64,000 nucleotides of DNA, taken from Rhodanobacter sp. AS-Z3 (lineage in GTDB: Bacteria; Pseudomonadota; Gammaproteobacteria; Xanthomonadales; Rhodanobacteraceae). The notes beneath the pieces are model-generated. The model saw only the letters and a list, made by a program, of their open reading frames with translations, made no database searches and was not told the DNA's origin. The translations under genes were made by a program, and so were the position numbers. This document shows, piece by piece, positions 33,258-42,799 of the stretch; position 1 is the stretch's first letter, and each line of letters begins with the position of its first letter. The stretch covers positions 109,501-173,500 of the forward strand of contig NZ_CP119392.1 of NCBI RefSeq assembly GCF_029224025.1. Reading direction: 5' to 3'.

Positions 33258-34247
33258 ATGTCTCCGCAATACACCTCCTCGGCCCCCGCGCTTGTCGTCG
33301 ACAATTTGCGCAAAACCTACGGTAATGGCGTGGAAGCGCTGAAAGGCATCAGCCTGACCGTGCAACCGGGCGACTTCTTTGCCCTGCTCGGCCCCAACGG
33401 TGCGGGCAAATCGACCCTGATCGGCATTCTGTCGTCGCTGGTGAACTCCAGCTCGGGCGACGCGCAGGTATTCGGCGTATCGGTCAACCAGGACCGCAGC
33501 GCCGCCATGCGCTTGATCGGACTGGTGCCGCAGGAGATCAACTTCAACCAGTTCGAGAAGCCGTTCGACATCTGCGTCAACGAGGCGGGCTTCTACGGCA
33601 TTCCGCGCAAGCTCGCCGCCCAGCGCGCGGAAAAATACCTGAAGGAACTGCGCCTGTGGGACAAGGCGCATATGCAGGCACGCACGCTGTCCGGCGGCAT
33701 GAAGCGGCGACTGATGATCGCCCGCGCGATGATGAACGAGCCCAAGCTGCTGATCCTCGACGAGCCGACCGCCGGCGTCGACATCGAGATCCGCCGCTCG
33801 ATGTGGCAGTTCGTCAGCGCGATCAATGCGGCCGGCACCACGGTGATCCTGACCACGCATTACCTGGAGGAAGCCGAGTCGCTGTGCCGCAATATCGCGA
33901 TCATCGACCACGGCACCATCATCGAAAACACCAGCATGCAGCGCCTGCTGGCCACGCTGGACGTGGAAACCTTCGTGCTCGACGTCAATCATGCACCGGC
34001 CGAACTGCCGAGCCTGCCCAACGTCACCCTGCGTCGTCGCGACGAGCACACGCTGGAAGCGGAAGTGGCCCGCTCGCACGATCTCAACTCGCTGTTCGCC
34101 GGCTTGTCCGCGCACGGCATCACGGTAACTTCGATGCGCAACAAGACCAACCGGCTGGAGGAACTGTTCGTGCGCCTGGTGGAACATGGCCGACAAGAGC
34201 AGGGCCGCAACGGCGCCGCCCCTGCCGACAAGGAGCAAGCCGCATGA
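33258..34247 (+). CDS. ABC transporter ATP-binding protein, YadG type
   Basis: 329 residues. Walker A GPNGAGKSTL, signature LSGGMKRRLMIARAM, Walker B LLILDEPTAGVD and switch His in TTHYLEEAE are intact. A C-terminal extension beyond the ATPase core (from about 220) is of the DUF4162 kind found in multidrug/YadG exporters. Start ATG at 33258; a GTG 9 bases before is in frame. Overlaps the permease gene by 4 bases. Exporter; the substrate is not known. Confidence 0.9.
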   Translation: MSPQYTSSAPALVVDNLRKTYGNGVEALKGISLTVQPGDFFALLGPNGAGKSTLIGILSSLVNSSSGDAQVFGVSVNQDRSAAMRLIGLVPQEINFNQFEKPFDICVNEAGFYGIPRKLAAQRAEKYLKELRLWDKAHMQARTLSGGMKRRLMIARAMMNEPKLLILDEPTAGVDIEIRRSMWQFVSAINAAGTTVILTTHYLEEAESLCRNIAIIDHGTIIENTSMQRLLATLDVETFVLDVNHAPAELPSLPNVTLRRRDEHTLEAEVARSHDLNSLFAGLSAHGITVTSMRNKTNRLEELFVRLVEHGRQEQGRNGAAPADKEQAA

Positions 34248-35023
34248 GTAACGCATCGGCCAATCTCGTTGCCCTGCACACCCTCGTACGCCGCGAAATC
34301 GTACGCATCATGCGCATCTGGACGCAGACGCTGATTCCGCCGGCGATCACCATGACGCTGTATTTCGTGATCTTCGGCAAGCTGATTGGCAGCCGCATCG
34401 GCACCATCCAGGGGGGCTTCACCTACATGCAATACATCGTGCCGGGCCTGGTCATGATGAGCATCATCACCAACAGTTACGGCAACATTTCCAGCTCGTT
34501 CTTCAGCGCCAAATTCAGTCGCGCGGTGGAGGAAATGCTGGTATCACCGATGCCGAACTGGGTGATCCTGCTCGGCTATGTGACCGGCGCGGTGGTGCGC
34601 GGACTGGTCGTTGGCATACTGGTGCTGCTGATCGCGCTGTTCTTCACCGACCTGCACGTATTGCATCCGCTGATCACCTTCACCTCGGTGCTGCTCGGCG
34701 CGACGATCTTCTCACTGGCCGGTTTCGTCAACGCGGTGTATGCCAAGAAGTTCGATGACATTGCCTTGGTGCCGACTTTCATCCTGACCCCGCTGACGTA
34801 TCTGGGCGGCGTGTTCTATTCGGTTCACATGCTCGGCGAACCGTGGCAGGCGATGTCGCGCGCCAACCCGATTTTGTACATGGTCAACGCCTTCCGCTTC
34901 GGCGTGCTCGGCATCAGCGACGTGGATGTCGGCGTGGCGTTCGTGGTGATGATCGGATTCGTGATCGCGCTGACGCTGGTTGCGCTGCACTTGCTCAAGC
35001 GCGGCATCGGGCTGCGTTCCTGA
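34244..35023 (+). CDS. ABC-2 type permease, YadH type
   Basis: 259 residues with six hydrophobic segments, of the YadH/NodJ-like ABC-2 family. GGFTYMQYIVPGLVMMSIITNSYGN, LVSPMPNWVILLGYV and PTFILTPLTYLGGVFYSV-HMLGEPW are typical of this family. Translationally coupled to the ATPase gene (ATGA). The two proteins form a half-transporter dimer. Confidence 0.9.
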   Translation: MSNASANLVALHTLVRREIVRIMRIWTQTLIPPAITMTLYFVIFGKLIGSRIGTIQGGFTYMQYIVPGLVMMSIITNSYGNISSSFFSAKFSRAVEEMLVSPMPNWVILLGYVTGAVVRGLVVGILVLLIALFFTDLHVLHPLITFTSVLLGATIFSLAGFVNAVYAKKFDDIALVPTFILTPLTYLGGVFYSVHMLGEPWQAMSRANPILYMVNAFRFGVLGISDVDVGVAFVVMIGFVIALTLVALHLLKRGIGLRS

Positions 35024-35031
35024 CGAACGCT

Positions 35032-35097
35032 GCAGGAGCGCACCCTGTGCGCGATCGGGCGTCCTGCAAGAGCAATCGCGCACAGGGTGCGCTGCTA
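35032..35097. repeat. Inverted pair of REP-like elements
   Basis: GCAGGAGCGCACCCTGTGCGC at 35032-35052 and its inverse (GCGCACAGGGTGCGCTGC) at 35078-35095, so the whole region also folds as a long stem. Same GCGCAC/GTGCGC family as at 7371, 13907 and 46940. Lies between the exporter and rluF; the second copy abuts a TATACA -10-like box of rluF. Confidence 0.65.
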
Positions 35098-35113
35098 TAC
35101 ATCGGGACTGGAA

Positions 35114-35833
35114 ATGCGCGTCAACAAATACATCAGCGAAGCCGGTCTGTGCTCACGCCGCGAGGCGGACGAGCTGCTCATCGCCGGTCGCGTCACGATC
35201 AACGGCGAAGTCGTCTCCACCGGCGCCAAGGCGCTGGAAGGTGACGAAGTGCGTGTGGATGGCGAGATCATCAAGGCGCGCGTGCTGGCCGCCACACCAG
35301 GCGCCAAGAAAGCCATCTACGTCGCGCTGAACAAACCGGTCGGGATCACCTGCACCACCGACCAGAGCGTCGACGGCAACATCGTGGATTTCGTCGACCA
35401 TCCGCAGCGGATTTTTCCGATCGGCCGGCTGGACAAGGATTCCGAAGGGCTGATCCTGCTGACCAGCAACGGCGACATCGTCAACGAAATCCTGCGCGCG
35501 GAAAACAACCACGAGAAGGAATATCTGGTGGGCGTGAACAAGGCCGTGACCGACGAATTCCTGACAGGCATGAGCAAGGGCGTGCGCATCCACAACCAGA
35601 TGACCAAGCCGTGCAAGGTGCGACGCATCGCGAAGTTCGGCTTCTCGATCGTGCTGACCCAGGGCCTGAATCGGCAGATCCGGCTGATGGCCGCCGCCTT
35701 CGGCTACCGGGTGACTCAACTGCGCCGCGTACGCATCGACAACGTCAAACTGGCGCATCTGAAAGTTGGCCAGTGGCGTAATCTCACCGAAGCGGAATTG
35801 AAGGGTCTGCTGCCCGGACGCACGCAGTGGTGA
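35114..35833 (+). CDS. rluF: 23S rRNA pseudouridine synthase RluF
   Basis: 239 residues. Makes pseudouridine 2604 in 23S rRNA. An N-terminal S4 domain (RVNKYISEAGLCSRREADELL) precedes the RsuA-family catalytic domain with FPIGRLDKDSEGL (catalytic Asp), HEKEYLVGVNK, and QGLNRQIRLMAAAFGY, which sets RluF/RluB apart from RsuA. The gene is free-standing after the REP pair. Confidence 0.93.
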   Translation: MRVNKYISEAGLCSRREADELLIAGRVTINGEVVSTGAKALEGDEVRVDGEIIKARVLAATPGAKKAIYVALNKPVGITCTTDQSVDGNIVDFVDHPQRIFPIGRLDKDSEGLILLTSNGDIVNEILRAENNHEKEYLVGVNKAVTDEFLTGMSKGVRIHNQMTKPCKVRRIAKFGFSIVLTQGLNRQIRLMAAAFGYRVTQLRRVRIDNVKLAHLKVGQWRNLTEAELKGLLPGRTQW

Positions 35834-35848
35834 GCTGAGCGGCAAGGC

Positions 35849-36556
35849 TCACTCTGACGGCACGGTCGAGTCGCCCGGCACGCCATACGACACGGAACGC
35901 AGTCCATCGATCTGGCGCATATCGTCCACCAGCGTCGCCAGCTGCTCGGCCCGCACCGTACGTTCAAACAGGATATCGACCACGTCGTCGCCGCTCTCAT
36001 GACGGCGCAGGATGATCTTGAACGTCGACAGGTGATGGCGCGACAGCACTTCCTCCACGGCAGCCAGCGCGGGCACGCCGGCGAGGCGGGCGGTCACTCG
36101 CGGCCGGCGATTGCGGCGCTGGATAAACCGGCGTTCGATCGGCTTGAGCAGGGCGAGAATCACCCAGATCACGGCGGTCGCCATAGCCGCCGCGAAATAC
36201 ATGCCGCTGCCCGCGGCCAGACCGATCGCCGAAACCGCCCACAAACCGGCCGCCGTGGTCAGTCCGCGAATTACCTGTTCACGTTGCAGGAACAGGATCG
36301 TGCCCGCACCGAGAAAGCCCACGCCGCTGATTACCTGCGCCGCAATACGCGAGGGATCGAGCACGATGTCCGGTCGATGCAGCACATCGGCAAAGCCAAA
36401 AGCCGAAACGATCATCGCCAGCGCCGCACCCACGCTGACCAGCATGTGCGTGCGCAATCCGGCCGCCCATTCGAGCCGACCGCGGTTGACGCCGATCACC
36501 CCGCCGAGAACTGCGGCCAGCAATAACCGAATGAGAATTTCCTGCGGCTGAATCAT
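35849..36556 (-). CDS. MgtC/SapB family membrane protein
   Basis: 235 residues. Four to five N-terminal hydrophobic segments contain the MgtC block: GVIGVNRGRLEWAAGLRTHMLVSVGAAL and VISGVGFLGAGTILF. A soluble domain (from about 150) follows, of ACT-like type as in MgtC. MgtC proteins inhibit the F1Fo ATP synthase and aid survival at low Mg2+ or in macrophages; other members have only a structural role. The overlap with mgtA function (47 kb) is suggestive but they are not adjacent. Confidence 0.9.
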   Translation of the reverse strand: MIQPQEILIRLLLAAVLGGVIGVNRGRLEWAAGLRTHMLVSVGAALAMIVSAFGFADVLHRPDIVLDPSRIAAQVISGVGFLGAGTILFLQREQVIRGLTTAAGLWAVSAIGLAAGSGMYFAAAMATAVIWVILALLKPIERRFIQRRNRRPRVTARLAGVPALAAVEEVLSRHHLSTFKIILRRHESGDDVVDILFERTVRAEQLATLVDDMRQIDGLRSVSYGVPGDSTVPSE

Positions 36557-36640
36557 GCGGCGGCTCGATGCGACCCAATGGTCTGACCCACTGTATCAAG
36601 TCGTCCGCGTGGTGCCGACCGATCAAGCCGCCTGCAGCGA

Positions 36641-37591
36641 TCAGGGACGGCCCACGGCCAACGCAGCGATCACGTCACTGGCGTTCACCGCATGCGTTGT
36701 CCGGCCCACCAGAAACGCCGGAAGATACTGCGGGCCGCCCGGCCAGGTGTGACCCGCACCGGTCACTTCGTAGAGCGCGACCTGGCTACCGTCGGCGCAA
36801 CCGGGGTAGTCGTGTCTGCTCACGCTGATCCCATCGGACAGCCCGGCAACCACGGTGTCGCGACGCGCGGCGCTGCAGTGATTCCAGCCGGCCCAGTCAT
36901 GCATGGTCACCGACACCGGAAGCACCTGCCCGCCGCCAGACACATGGATGCGGCCACCTTCGAACGGATCGATCGGATCACTGCTCCCATGGAACTCCAC
37001 CACGCTCAGCGCACGCACCGGATGGCAGCCGGCCGCCACCGACGGCGCCAAGGTACCGCTGACCGGCACGATCGCACTCACCCGATCTGCCATGCGGCAG
37101 CCCAGCAGTTGCACCAAGTGGGCTCCATTGGAGAATCCGGTGAGTACGATATGCGCCGGATCGATGCTGTATTGCTGCTGCAGTCGATCCAGCAGGGCCG
37201 CGGTGAAAGCGGCATCGTCCACACCCGCCTTGTCGGCCGGACTGTCGACTCCCGCCGCCCACGAATGATCCACGCCTGCGGGATAAACCACGATAAAGCC
37301 GGAGCGGTCTGCCAGCCGATCCAGCCCGGTCAGATGCGCCATCTTTTCCGGCGAGCTGTAACGCCCGTGGAAGGCAAGCACCAGCGGTACGCGATGTCCG
37401 GCGCGATAGTCCGCCGGCAGATGCACCAGCCACTGTCGGTTGTGCCCGTCGACAACGCCGGTTTGCGCCAGATCACCGGATGCCGGCACCCATAACCAGG
37501 AAGCGATCGTCAGTCCGAGCGCGATGATGACCAGCAGAACGGCGGCGAGCCAGAAACGCCATTTGCGCGAGCGGACAACGGGGCCGCTCAT
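36641..37591 (-). CDS. PHB depolymerase / feruloyl esterase-type hydrolase
   Basis: 316 residues. N-terminal hydrophobic anchor or signal (about 12-32), then the LpqC/esterase PHB family: [11 protein letters not shown], the nucleophile [22 protein letters not shown] (acid) and [11 protein letters not shown] (His). The C-terminal His block is typical. Disulfide-prone Cys residues (HPVRALS..., WNHC) mark an exported enzyme. Its start overlaps the tsaD stop by 4 bases, so it is translated from the tsaD transcript. Substrate: polyester or short ester. Confidence 0.85.
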   Translation of the reverse strand: MSGPVVRSRKWRFWLAAVLLVIIALGLTIASWLWVPASGDLAQTGVVDGHNRQWLVHLPADYRAGHRVPLVLAFHGRYSSPEKMAHLTGLDRLADRSGFIVVYPAGVDHSWAAGVDSPADKAGVDDAAFTAALLDRLQQQYSIDPAHIVLTGFSNGAHLVQLLGCRMADRVSAIVPVSGTLAPSVAAGCHPVRALSVVEFHGSSDPIDPFEGGRIHVSGGGQVLPVSVTMHDWAGWNHCSAARRDTVVAGLSDGISVSRHDYPGCADGSQVALYEVTGAGHTWPGGPQYLPAFLVGRTTHAVNASDVIAALAVGRP

Positions 37592-38619
37592 GCTGCGGGC
37601 AGCGTTTGCAGATCCCAGCGCGGGCGCACCTGGATCGTTTCATCCTGGTGCTGGCCGCTGGCCAGCCGGATGGCACCGGCCAGCGCGATCATCGCGCCGT
37701 TGTCGGTGCAGAAATCCAGCCGCGGGAAGTACACCTGGAAGCCGTCCTTCTCGCCAGCCTTGGCCAGCTCGCTGCGCAGGTGCCGGTTGGCACCCACGCC
37801 GCCGGCAATCACCAGCCGGCGGGCGCCGCTGGCTTCCAGTGCGCGCCGACATTTGATGATCAGCGTGTCGACGATCGCTTCCTGGAACGCGCGCGCCACG
37901 TCGGCGCGGGTTTGCTCACTCTGGTCGGACTTCTGCCAGGCCAGCAGCACCTGGGTCTTCAGGCCGGAAAAGCTGAAATCCAGCCCGGGTCGGTCGGTCA
38001 TCGGCCGCGAGAAGCGGAACGCACCGGCGCGGCCCTGATCGGCCAGTTTCGCCAGCGCCGGGCCGCCGGGATAGGGCAAGCCCATCAGCTTGGCGGTCTT
38101 GTCGAACGCCTCACCGGCGGCGTCGTCCAGCGTGTCGCCCAGAATCGTGTACTGGCCGATCGCCTTGACCTCGACCAGCAGCGAGTGGCCGCCGGACACC
38201 AGCAGCGCCACAAAGGGCGGCTCCGGCGGATTTTCTTCCAGCAGCGGTGCCAGCAGGTGGCCTTCCATGTGATGCACCCCGATGGCCGGCACACCCAGCG
38301 CCCAGGCCAGCGCCCGGCCCAACGACGCACCAACCAGCAAGGCGCCGACCAGACCGGGACCGGCGGTATACGCCACCCCGCCCAGATCCTGCACGGTCAG
38401 CCCGGCCTGGGCCAGCGCCTCGCGGATCAGCGGCACCAGCTTGCGCACGTGATCGCGGCTGGCCAGCTCGGGCACTACCCCGCCGTAATCGGCGTGCAGC
38501 TTGATCTGGCTGTACAGGGTATGGGCCAGCAGCCCCTTCCCGGGCGCGTCCGGCTGCCAGCGCAACAGCGCCACACCGGTCTCGTCACAAGAGCTTTCGA
38601 TGCCCAGAATCGGCTTCAT
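37588..38619 (-). CDS. tsaD: tRNA N6-adenosine threonylcarbamoyltransferase TsaD
   Basis: 343 residues. Transfers threonylcarbamoyl to A37 of ANN-decoding tRNAs together with TsaB, TsaE and TsaC. Typical blocks: [14 protein letters not shown], the metal-binding [31 protein letters not shown], and [10 protein letters not shown]. Divergent from rpsU with an exact intergenic promoter region; head-to-head tsaD/rpsU is widespread in gammaproteobacteria. Start at [10 protein letters not shown] by family. Confidence 0.95.
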   Translation of the reverse strand: MKPILGIESSCDETGVALLRWQPDAPGKGLLAHTLYSQIKLHADYGGVVPELASRDHVRKLVPLIREALAQAGLTVQDLGGVAYTAGPGLVGALLVGASLGRALAWALGVPAIGVHHMEGHLLAPLLEENPPEPPFVALLVSGGHSLLVEVKAIGQYTILGDTLDDAAGEAFDKTAKLMGLPYPGGPALAKLADQGRAGAFRFSRPMTDRPGLDFSFSGLKTQVLLAWQKSDQSEQTRADVARAFQEAIVDTLIIKCRRALEASGARRLVIAGGVGANRHLRSELAKAGEKDGFQVYFPRLDFCTDNGAMIALAGAIRLASGQHQDETIQVRPRWDLQTLPAA

Positions 38620-38630
38620 TGCCCCCACCT

Positions 38631-38660
38631 TTGAAAATTCTTCGTTATGCACGGTATAAT
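38631..38660 (+). promoter_or_regulatory. Sigma-70 promoter of rpsU
   Basis: TTGAAA at 38631-38636, an 18-base spacer and a perfect TATAAT at 38655-38660, 60 bases upstream of the rpsU start. This is the best sigma-70 promoter seen in the window. Confidence 0.8.
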
Positions 38661-38720
38661 TCCCGGCTCACCACATTCAGCTGTCCTGCACGAGCAGGCA
38701 GATTACCACTCGGAGTTTCC

Positions 38721-38936
38721 ATGCCCAACGTAAAAGTTCGCGAGAACGAGCCGTTCGAGATCGCACTGCGTCGTTTCAAGCGTACCTGCGAAAAGGCCGG
38801 CGTCCTGGCCGAAACGCGCAAGCGTGAGTTCTACGAGAAGCCGACCCAGGAGCGCAAGCGCAAGCGTGCTGCTGCCGTGAAGCGTCATCTGCGCCGTCTG
38901 TCGCGCGACGTTTCCCGCAAGGTCCGTCTGTACTGA
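38721..38936 (+). CDS. rpsU: 30S ribosomal protein S21
   Basis: 71 residues, exactly the expected length. [26 protein letters not shown] and the basic tail [18 protein letters not shown] are diagnostic. It heads the rpsU-yqeY-...-dnaG cluster (macromolecular synthesis operon). Confidence 0.97.
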   Translation: MPNVKVRENEPFEIALRRFKRTCEKAGVLAETRKREFYEKPTQERKRKRAAAVKRHLRRLSRDVSRKVRLY

Positions 38937-38943
38937 GTTTCCC

Positions 38944-38964
38944 GATCTGCCGTTACGGCAGATC
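38944..38964 (+). terminator. Hairpin downstream of rpsU
   Basis: GATCTGCCG / CGGCAGATC, a perfect 9-bp stem with a TTA loop, 8 bases after the rpsU stop. No T-run follows, so it may attenuate downstream transcription instead of terminating it, consistent with S21 being needed in greater amounts than primase. Confidence 0.6.
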
Positions 38965-39123
38965 CGCTGGTGCCCCGGCGCCACGCATCTGGAAACACGG
39001 TCGGCGCGGGTTCTCGCAGCCACCGCAAGCACAGCAGATTCGACATGGCCGGTGTTGTCCCCAGGGCAACGCCGGCTTTGTCGTTTCCGTAGAATTATCC
39101 CTTCACTTCACGAGGTTCCGCTC

Positions 39124-39570
39124 ATGACGCTCAAGCAGCAGCTCACCGAAGACATGAAAAACGCCATGCGCGCCGGCGAAAAGCACAAGCTGGGCGTGAT
39201 CCGGCTGATGCTGGCGGCGATCAAACAGCGTGAAGTGGACGAGCGGATCGAGCTGGACGACGTCCAGATCCTGGCCACGCTGGAAAAGATGATGAAGCAG
39301 CGCAAGGACTCGGTCAGCCAGTTCGACGCCGCCCACCGCGAGGACTTGTCAGCGATTGAGCGTGCCGAAATGGTGGTGATCGAGACCTACCTGCCGACCA
39401 AGCTCGACGAGGCCGAGATCGACGCGTTGATCACCGCCGCGATCGCCGAAACCGGCGCCAGTTCGCCGCGTGACATGGGCAAGGTGGTGGCCGCGGTGAA
39501 GGAAAAGGCCGCCGGGCGTGCCGACATGGGCGTGGTTTCCGGCCGGATCAAGACGCGTCTGGCGGGTTGA
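39124..39570 (+). CDS. GatB/YqeY domain protein
   Basis: 148 residues of the YqeY family: LKQQLTEDMKNAMRAGEKHKLGVIRLMLAAIKQREVD, the family start, and MGKVVAAVKEKAAGRADMGVVSGRIK (repeat resembling the GatB tail). The gene regularly sits between rpsU and dnaG. Possibly acts in tRNA-linked amidation or translation; unproven. Confidence 0.92.
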   Translation: MTLKQQLTEDMKNAMRAGEKHKLGVIRLMLAAIKQREVDERIELDDVQILATLEKMMKQRKDSVSQFDAAHREDLSAIERAEMVVIETYLPTKLDEAEIDALITAAIAETGASSPRDMGKVVAAVKEKAAGRADMGVVSGRIKTRLAG

Positions 39571-39586
39571 TTCAAAGCTGAGGCAC

Positions 39587-39607
39587 GCGGCAGGTCAACC
39601 CTGCCGC
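39587..39607. terminator. Convergent terminator-like hairpin
   Basis: GCGGCAGG / CCTGCCGC, 8-bp stem, loop TCAAC. It falls between yqeY and the end of the minus-strand gene, whose stop codon lies in the loop. Confidence 0.5.
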
Positions 39608-39963
39608 ATGAACAGCAGCAGCGCGAGCAAGCCCAGCAAAATTGCCGCGATACCCAGTGCCACGCGCTGGCGTCGTTTGCGCAGCCGCTGCCAGTTCGCC
39701 CGATCCAGAAAGTAGCGCCCTTCGCCCGGACAACGCAGCACCGCATGTTGCACCAGTTGGTACCAGGCCATGCCTTGCTTCAGTCCAAGCTGATCAGGGC
39801 CGCACGCGGTTCCCGCGGTAGTCGCTGCCGCACGCTCGAACGCACGCACGATTGCATGTTGCTTCACCATCATCACCGCGTTGATCACCACGATGCCGCA
39901 CTCCTTGAGGTTGACCGCGCAGCTTGCCGCGGCGAGGAGGTGCGGGCAAGCCTGATCATGCAT
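39595..39963 (-). CDS. Hypothetical tail-anchored protein
   Basis: 122 residues from a Met at 39963. Cys-rich N-terminal half (ACPHLLAAASCAVNLKECG, CPGEGRY), a moderately basic linker and a clear C-terminal transmembrane helix (LGIAAILLGLLALLLF). It lies between yqeY and DUF1328 on the opposite strand. No family is recognised; its convincing composition (a hydrophobic helix at a sensible end) is the main argument for it being real. A longer version starting at 40041 is open but adds no recognisable domain. Confidence 0.5.
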   Translation of the reverse strand: MHDQACPHLLAAASCAVNLKECGIVVINAVMMVKQHAIVRAFERAAATTAGTACGPDQLGLKQGMAWYQLVQHAVLRCPGEGRYFLDRANWQRLRKRRQRVALGIAAILLGLLALLLFMRQG

Positions 39964-40043
39964 CGCCTTCACACCAGGGACGCTACAAAGCACACCGGCC
40001 GGTGGAATTCCACCGTGCGCAAATTTTGTCGCAGGAGACACGC

Positions 40044-40214
40044 ATGCTGAAGTGGGCCATCATTTTCGCCGTCATTTCGCTGATCACCGGCTGGCTCGGT
40101 TTCAGTGGCGTTTCTGGCGCGACCAAAACCATCGCCAAGGTGCTGTTCGCCTGCTTCGTGATCCTGTTCGTGCTGGCCCTGCTGGTACTGATTGGCGTGT
40201 TCCACATCCTCTAG
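40044..40214 (+). CDS. DUF1328 small membrane protein
   Basis: 56 residues with two helices (about 3-23 and 30-53), the family signature FSGVSGATKTIAKVLF and a strong Shine-Dalgarno (CAGGAGA) 7 bases upstream. DUF1328 (YtjA) proteins are predicted as stress-associated inner membrane proteins of unknown function. Its end overlaps the convergent acetyltransferase by 4 bases. Confidence 0.88.
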   Translation: MLKWAIIFAVISLITGWLGFSGVSGATKTIAKVLFACFVILFVLALLVLIGVFHIL

Positions 40215-40843
40215 CCAGCCCGCGCGAGCCATTGCATACGCCGGTGGTCCGATACGCACCCCTGCGCATTGGCCAGCGTGGACTTGTTCTCGGCGATCAC
40301 CACGAAACCCAGCCGCTGGTACAGGCGCTGGGCGGCCGGATTGCTGGTGGCCACGTCAAGGATGACCGGACCACGCGCGCGCGCCGGTCGTGTCGCCAAA
40401 AGATGATCGACCAGCGCGGTACCGACGCCCTTGCCACGCATGGCGGGACTGACGCCGAGGTGACCGAGGTAGTACATGTCTCCGGCTGGCGGCGGGATCA
40501 CTGATTCCGTGCGCAGGCCGCGCGCCAGCACTCCGGCCGCATGCCTCCAACCGTATTGTCCAAGAATCTGGCGTGCGGCGGCCAGCGTGAACGGCCACTT
40601 GGTATTCCCGCCATAACCGGCACCGGTCGCGACCACGTCGCCGTCTAGTTCGGCGACGACGTGGTTGCGCCAGCCGAATTCGCCCGATCCATCGACAAAG
40701 GCGCGCTGCAAAAAGCTCTGCGCATCGCCCATGGCCGGTACCGAGAACACATAGTCAAACGACGCCGGGCCCGAACTGTGGATCAAGGGCACGGCCACAT
40801 CGGCATCGGCAGCCCGCGCCGGGCGGAAGATCAATTCAGACAT
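40211..40843 (-). CDS. GNAT-family N-acetyltransferase
   Basis: 210 residues. The acetyl-CoA binding motif A is LGVSPAMRGKGVGTALVDHLLA (R-G-K-G-V-G), preceded by YYLGHLG and followed by LDVATSNPAAQRLYQRLGF. A region with repeated hydrophobic helices (residues 60-115) is longer than in minimal GNATs. Substrate unknown. GTG at 40852 gives 3 extra residues and is an alternative start. Confidence 0.85.
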   Translation of the reverse strand: MSELIFRPARAADADVAVPLIHSSGPASFDYVFSVPAMGDAQSFLQRAFVDGSGEFGWRNHVVAELDGDVVATGAGYGGNTKWPFTLAAARQILGQYGWRHAAGVLARGLRTESVIPPPAGDMYYLGHLGVSPAMRGKGVGTALVDHLLATRPARARGPVILDVATSNPAAQRLYQRLGFVVIAENKSTLANAQGCVSDHRRMQWLARAG

Positions 40844-40932
40844 CGTCGTCACATTCCCCTTGAGACTCCATCACAGATTAGCGCGATCGCCGGGCGGCGG
40901 TGGCCGTCCTGACCGACTAAACTAGACCGCCT

Positions 40933-42669
40933 ATGCGCGGCCTTATTCCCGACAGCTTCATTGACGAACTGCTTGCCCGCGTCGACATCGTCGACGTGAT
41001 CGAGCGGCGGGTGCCGTTGAAGAAGGCCGGCCGCGAGTGGACTGCCTGCTGTCCGTTCCACAACGAGCGCTCGCCCTCGTTCTATGTCAGCCCCGCCAAG
41101 CAGTTCTTCCACTGCTTCGGCTGCGGCGTGCACGGCAGTGCGATCAAGTTCCTCATGGATTACGACCGGCTGGAGTTTCCCGATGCCATCGAGGAACTGG
41201 CCCAGACGGTCGGCCTCACCGTGCCGCGCGAAGGTGGCCGCGAGGCGGCGCCACGCGAAGACAAGACCGACCTGTACGCGCTGCTGGATGCGGCCGCCGG
41301 CTGGTACGAGGGCGAACTGCCACGCAATAGCGACGCCCAGGCATATTGCAAGAAACGCGGACTGGATGCAGAGACGATCAAGCGCTTCCGCCTCGGCTGG
41401 GCGCCGGCCGGCTATGACGGCGTGATGAAGTCATTGGGCAATACGCCGCGCCGGCTGGAGCTGCTGAACGAAGCCGGCATGATTGCCAGCAACGAAAAGG
41501 GCAGCAAATACGACCGTTTTCGCGAGCGGTTGATGTTTCCGATTCTCGACCGCCGGGGCCGGGTCATCGCGTTCGGTGGCCGGGTCTTGAGCGCCGAGCA
41601 GTCACCGAAATACCTCAACTCGCCCGAGACGCCGCTGTTCCACAAGGGCCGCGAGCTGTTCGCGCTGTGGCAAGTGAAGCAGGCCAACCAGAACCTGCTG
41701 CGCATTCTGGTGGTCGAGGGCTACATGGACGTCATCGCGCTGCATCAGGCGGGGTTGCCGATTGCGGTGGCTACGCTGGGCACGGCGACCACGCCGGAAC
41801 ACACCGAGGTGCTGTTTCGCGCGGCGGCGGACGTGGTCTTCTGCTTCGACGGCGATCGCGCGGGCCGCGCCGCTGCGTGGAAGGCGCTGGAATCCGCGTT
41901 GCCGCGACTGCGCGACGGCCGCCAGGCGTATTTCCTGTTCCTTCCCGACGGCGAAGATCCGGATTCGCTGGTGCGCAAGGAAGGCAAGGACGGCTTCGAG
42001 AAGCGCATCAAGGAAGCGATGCCGCTTTCGGACTATTTCTTCAACGAACTGTCACACGATGTCGATATGGCCAGTCTGGATGGCCGCGCCCGACTGGCGG
42101 AACGCGCGCGTCCGTTGATCGGCAAGCTGCCCGATGGCGCGTTCCGCGACCTGATGGCACAGGAGCTGGAAAAGCGCAGCGGCGCACGCGCCATGCTGCA
42201 AGCCGATCCGGCCACCCAACGGGCAGTGCAACGACCCACGACAGTGCAACGCAGCCTGGTGCGCAGCGCCATTTCGCTGCTGCTGGCGCAGCCGGGTCTG
42301 GCCGACCAGGTGGAAACGCCTTATCGCTTCCTGCGCCTGGACAAGCCCGGCGTCGAACTGCTTGCCGAACTGCTCGATCTGGCGCGCTCACGACCGGGCA
42401 TCAATCCAGCGATGCTGGTGGAGCACTTTGCTGAGCGACCCGAATATCCATCACTGCAAAAGCTGATGGCGGCGCTGTCGGTCGGCGAGCCAGAAAGCCA
42501 GAGCGTCGAGTTTTTCGATGCGCTGGCGCGCATGGAGGATCAGGCCATCACACAGCGCCGCGACGCACTGACCGCGAAGAGTCGCGAAGGCGCTCTGGAC
42601 AGCGCCGAAAAAGCCGAGCTGCGCGAGCTGCTGGCCGCCCGCGTGCGCCCGCCGGCAGCTTCGGCATGA
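40933..42669 (+). CDS. dnaG: DNA primase
   Basis: 578 residues, full length. Synthesises RNA primers at the replication fork. The CHC2 zinc-binding domain has CCPFHNERSPSFYVS...FHCFGCG, the TOPRIM domain the Glu in VVEGYMDVIALHQAG and the D-x-D-x-D block CFDGDRAGRAAAW, and the C-terminal helicase-binding domain follows (about 435-578). It starts immediately after the divergent GNAT gene. rpoD, which usually comes next, is not in the window. Confidence 0.97.
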   Translation: MRGLIPDSFIDELLARVDIVDVIERRVPLKKAGREWTACCPFHNERSPSFYVSPAKQFFHCFGCGVHGSAIKFLMDYDRLEFPDAIEELAQTVGLTVPREGGREAAPREDKTDLYALLDAAAGWYEGELPRNSDAQAYCKKRGLDAETIKRFRLGWAPAGYDGVMKSLGNTPRRLELLNEAGMIASNEKGSKYDRFRERLMFPILDRRGRVIAFGGRVLSAEQSPKYLNSPETPLFHKGRELFALWQVKQANQNLLRILVVEGYMDVIALHQAGLPIAVATLGTATTPEHTEVLFRAAADVVFCFDGDRAGRAAAWKALESALPRLRDGRQAYFLFLPDGEDPDSLVRKEGKDGFEKRIKEAMPLSDYFFNELSHDVDMASLDGRARLAERARPLIGKLPDGAFRDLMAQELEKRSGARAMLQADPATQRAVQRPTTVQRSLVRSAISLLLAQPGLADQVETPYRFLRLDKPGVELLAELLDLARSRPGINPAMLVEHFAERPEYPSLQKLMAALSVGEPESQSVEFFDALARMEDQAITQRRDALTAKSREGALDSAEKAELRELLAARVRPPAASA

Positions 42670-42799
42670 CTGCGCTGAACTGCCGCAGGCTCACGCGTGG
42701 CGCGTTCGTCATCCTGGCCGTGGCTGCGGGTGACAATACGAGTATGGGATCATGTCCGGCTTCGTCCTGGCGTATTCCGCGGGACGCACGGGACTACTG

